64,000 nt of DNA from JBQLZO01 sp052168315 (GTDB taxonomy: Bacteria > Planctomycetota > Phycisphaerae > Phycisphaerales > UBA1924): NCBI GenBank assembly GCA_052168315.1, contig JBQLZO010000091.1, positions 104,391 to 168,390 on the forward strand, written 5' to 3'. Position numbers and translations under genes: made by a program. Positions 61,676 through 64,000 of this stretch are shown in pieces (position 1 is the stretch's first letter; the number at the start of each line of letters is the position of its first letter). The notes below the pieces were generated by a model that did no database searches, was not told the DNA's origin, and was given only the letters and a program-made list of their open reading frames with translations.

Positions 61676-63328
61676 ATGCCCACGACCACCCTCCGGGGCA
61701 CCATGCTCAGGCCCCTGACCCCGACGCCGGACGGCGCGGCCATCCAGCCTTTCCGGGTTCCCCTCGACGCTCCCAAGGCCATCCTCATCGGGCGTGGCTC
61801 GGACGCGGATTGGAGGATCCCGGACCGGCGCGTTTCCCGCGCCCACGCCGAACTCATCCGGCGGGGGCACGACTGGTTCATCTCAGACCGCCGATCTCAG
61901 CACGGCACCTTCCTCAACGGCGGGCGGCTTGAGCCGGGCGAGACGCTCCCGCTCCGATCGGGCGATGAGATTGGATTCGGGCCGTGCATCTGCCGGTGGG
62001 AGGTCGAAGGCCAGCAACCCACTTCGAAGGTCCAGCACACCGCCATCCTCGCGGGCGACGGATCGAGCACGAAGAACGACACGCGCATCTCGACGGTCCA
62101 TCGGGCCGCGCTGGATGGGCTCAACCAGCAGCGCACCGATGCGCTTCTCTCGGCGATGCGCCGGATGGCGCGGGCCACCACCCGCGAAGAAGTTGCCGCG
62201 GTGCTCATCGACGCGATCTCGCGCATCACGGACGGCGCCCGCACCCATGTCATCCGCACGCTCGACGATGAGTCCGTCGAGTTCCTCGGGATCGATGCCG
62301 CCGATCTGGGGGACCTGCCGGAGATCAGCCGCTCGCTGATCAACGCCGCGCGCGATGGAAAGTCCGCCGCTCTGCACGACAGTTCCAGCCCGCTGCAGGG
62401 CGTTTCCCTCGCGGCTCTGGACATCCGCAGCGCCCTCTGCGCGCCCATCATGGTCGACGGGAAGCCCAATTGCTTCCTCTACCTCGACACCAGGCGTTCC
62501 GAAGCCAACCTGCCCACGGACACCATCGCCTTCTGCTCGGCGCTCGCCGATGTTGCGGGCATGTCCATCGAACGCGTCAACGCGTTCCGCCTCGCAGAAC
62601 TCCGCGAGCAGATGGAGCGCGATGTCCGCTCCGCGCGGGCTGCGCAGGCGCTGCTGTTCCCGCCGAAATCCGGCGCCTTCCCGGGCTGTTCGTACGCCTT
62701 CGAATGCCTGCCCGGACGCCATGTCGCCGGCGACCTGTTCGACATTCTTCGCACGGACGATGGGCGGGTGGCATTCTGGCTGGGCGATGTCACTGGCAAG
62801 GGCATCGGCGCTGGGCTGCTGATGGCGGCCGTGCAGACCCAGCTCCGCACGCTCATGCAGCGCGGCGCCACCCTGATCGATGCGCTCAACGAGACCAGCC
62901 GCACGCTGTGCAAGCGCTCGGAGCCGGACAAGTTCGTCACTCTCATCGCCGCCTCCTGGCGACCCGATGAGGGCACGATCCAGCTGGTGGATGCCGGGCA
63001 TGGCTCGTGCTGCGTCGTCTCGCCCGGGCAGGAGCCCCGGCAGATCAAGGTCAACGGCGGGCTCCCGCTCGGAATCAGCGATGAGATGCCCTACCAGTCC
63101 ACGACCATCGCCGCCGAGCCGGGCATGCGGATCATCACCTACAGCGACGGGCTGATCGAGCAGCGCAACCCGGCCGGCAAGTCATTCGGATACGAAACGC
63201 CCGCGCGGCTGCTGGCCAGATCCACAACGCCGCAGCGCGATGTCGCCGATCTCATCCACGCGCTCCGCGACCACGCCATGTGCGACTTCGCCGATGATCT
63301 GACGATCGCATCGTTTGCGCTCGAGTGA
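61676..63328 (+). CDS. FHA-GAF-PP2C (SpoIIE/RsbU-type) phosphatase
   Basis: Cytosolic protein of 550 residues. Residues 20-112 are an FHA domain (LIGRGSDADWRIPDRRVSRAHAE split by the usual loop, then QHGTFLNGGRL), which binds phosphothreonine. Residues 150-315 are a GAF domain (ALCAPIMVDGKPNCFLYLD). Residues 330-548 are a PPM phosphatase of the SpoIIE group: metal ligands in VAGDLFDIL and WLGDVTGKGIGAGLLMA, LVDAGHG, ITYSDGLIEQ and CDFADDLTIASF. It dephosphorylates a protein partner, often an anti-sigma antagonist; none is adjacent. The FHA domain suggests cross-talk with a Ser/Thr kinase such as that at 31745. Confidence 0.92.
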   Translation: MPTTTLRGTMLRPLTPTPDGAAIQPFRVPLDAPKAILIGRGSDADWRIPDRRVSRAHAELIRRGHDWFISDRRSQHGTFLNGGRLEPGETLPLRSGDEIGFGPCICRWEVEGQQPTSKVQHTAILAGDGSSTKNDTRISTVHRAALDGLNQQRTDALLSAMRRMARATTREEVAAVLIDAISRITDGARTHVIRTLDDESVEFLGIDAADLGDLPEISRSLINAARDGKSAALHDSSSPLQGVSLAALDIRSALCAPIMVDGKPNCFLYLDTRRSEANLPTDTIAFCSALADVAGMSIERVNAFRLAELREQMERDVRSARAAQALLFPPKSGAFPGCSYAFECLPGRHVAGDLFDILRTDDGRVAFWLGDVTGKGIGAGLLMAAVQTQLRTLMQRGATLIDALNETSRTLCKRSEPDKFVTLIAASWRPDEGTIQLVDAGHGSCCVVSPGQEPRQIKVNGGLPLGISDEMPYQSTTIAAEPGMRIITYSDGLIEQRNPAGKSFGYETPARLLARSTTPQRDVADLIHALRDHAMCDFADDLTIASFALE

Positions 63329-63343
63329 TCCGCGGATCGCTCG
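63322..63343. terminator. Near-perfect palindrome between convergent genes
   Basis: CGAGTGATC/GATCGCTCG (one G-T wobble) around CGCG, spanning the phosphatase stop codon and the 16-bp gap to the next convergent stop. Stem of nine pairs, no T-tract; either a bidirectional terminator or a protein site. Confidence 0.45.
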
Positions 63344-63344
63344 C

Positions 63345-64000
63345 TTACCCGCACACTGCTCCGAACGCGCTGAGCAGGATCCCCAGGTCATCTGAGTTGG
63401 TCTTGCCGTCGTCGTTGAGGTCGCCGTTTGGTGATGATCCGAAGGCGCTGAGGAGGATGGCCAGGTCGTCGGAGTTGACCTGCTGGTCGTTGTTCAGGTC
63501 GCCGGGGCAGGGCTTGGATGATGTGCCCATCGCCGGGCGGAAGCGGAGGGTGGTTGGGGTGGTGGGGCCGTCGGGGCTCGCATCGCCGTCGGCATCGGCT
63601 TGTGACTGCGCGGCCGCGGCCGTGTCGTCGTTGAGCGTGACCAGTTCCTCGCTGGCATCGCCGGACAGGTCGCCGCTGCTGACGAGCAATGGCGCTTCGC
63701 CCACACCCACATCGTCGGCCGGGGCGAGCACGATCTGGCCGCTGCCGGGTTCCGTGTCGTTGCGCAGGATCCGCACGAGCGGGCCCAGTTCATCGTCGTT
63801 GACCACGATGGCCAGGTCGGTGTCGCCATCGCCATCCATGTCCCATCCGGCCAGCGACCGCGGCTGCCCGCCCAGCGGCAGGCTGACGGGCGGGGCGAAG
63901 GTGCCCGCGCCATCGCCGACCACGATCGAAACATCATCCGATCCCGCGTTGATCGCCACGATCGAGAGCCGCTGGTCCAGGTCCTTGTCGAACTCCAGCT
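63345..64000 (-). CDS. Secreted FG-GAP/VCBS-type protein with dockerin-like C-terminus, 5'-truncated by window edge
   Basis: The frame stays open to the window end, so only the C-terminal 218 residues are present. They include an FG-GAP/VCBS-type repeat (VGDGAGTFAPPVSLPLG, then LAGWDMDGDGDTDLAIVVND), characteristic of extracellular beta-propellers that bind calcium. An Ala/Asp-rich linker leads to two dockerin-like loops (GDLNNDQQVNSDDLAILLSA, GDLNDDGKTNSDDLGILLSA). It is the third gene here with this C-terminal pair. Function unknown. Confidence 0.8.
   Translation of the reverse strand, partial: LEFDKDLDQRLSIVAINAGSDDVSIVVGDGAGTFAPPVSLPLGGQPRSLAGWDMDGDGDTDLAIVVNDDELGPLVRILRNDTEPGSGQIVLAPADDVGVGEAPLLVSSGDLSGDASEELVTLNDDTAAAAQSQADADGDASPDGPTTPTTLRFRPAMGTSSKPCPGDLNNDQQVNSDDLAILLSAFGSSPNGDLNDDGKTNSDDLGILLSAFGAVCG

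Overview
High-GC, Gram-negative bacterial chromosome, most likely a member of the Planctomycetota, class Phycisphaerae (inference). The evidence is the lipopolysaccharide-type envelope genes (LpxK, HldE, a family 9 heptosyltransferase), three secreted proteins ending in paired dockerin-like calcium loops, a GCGYDLTGL...RCPECG zinc ribbon on a membrane protein, and a topoisomerase VI A subunit. Nothing indicates a plasmid or prophage. The window is almost fully coding; most long open frames opposite these genes are GC-driven shadows.

Layout. 1-444: end of a biotin transporter BioY. 457-9834 (minus): a co-directional run, transcribed as pyrB, pyrC, dprA, gnd, ctaB, an ABC exporter pair and a SCO1-type copper chaperone; the last four form a cytochrome oxidase assembly block. 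9886-16393: YoaK-like membrane protein, CoaE (plus), ThrE-type exporter, XerC, a CsgG/LpoB-like lipoprotein and a TolB-like propeller lipoprotein. 16691-19221 (plus): hldE and nadC, overlapping by 4 bases. 19234-23247: HscB, an Asp/Glu-racemase-like protein lacking both catalytic cysteines, a small membrane protein, topoisomerase VI subunit A and an ANTAR RNA-binding response regulator. 23216-26836 (minus): an envelope run of heptosyltransferase, Maf, a small membrane protein and LpxK. 27065-43306: mixed housekeeping and secreted genes (malate dehydrogenase, aminotransferase, a membrane Ser/Thr kinase, Ffh, IF-1, a phosphoesterase, a serine hydrolase, a tRNA with anticodon CAT).

43368-56905 is an accessory surface-glycan cluster: an NAD-dependent sugar epimerase, a CgeB-like glycosyltransferase, two tandem paralogous glycosyltransferase-like proteins, two FkbM-type methyltransferases, a radical SAM enzyme, two further methyltransferases, a nucleotidyltransferase-sugar kinase fusion in the opposite order to HldE, and a family 2 glycosyltransferase. 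Three adjacent genes share the same C-terminal Rossmann-like module behind different N-terminal domains. 56937-64000 holds a giant secreted beta-helix protein built on an exact 648-bp period, an FHA-GAF-PP2C phosphatase and the end of another dockerin-bearing secreted protein.

How the parts fit: hldE, the heptosyltransferase and lpxK supply the lipid A and inner-core side of an outer membrane. The 43-57 kb cluster probably makes and decorates an outer glycan. The ANTAR regulator, the kinase and the PP2C phosphatase are separate signalling genes with no partner visible here.
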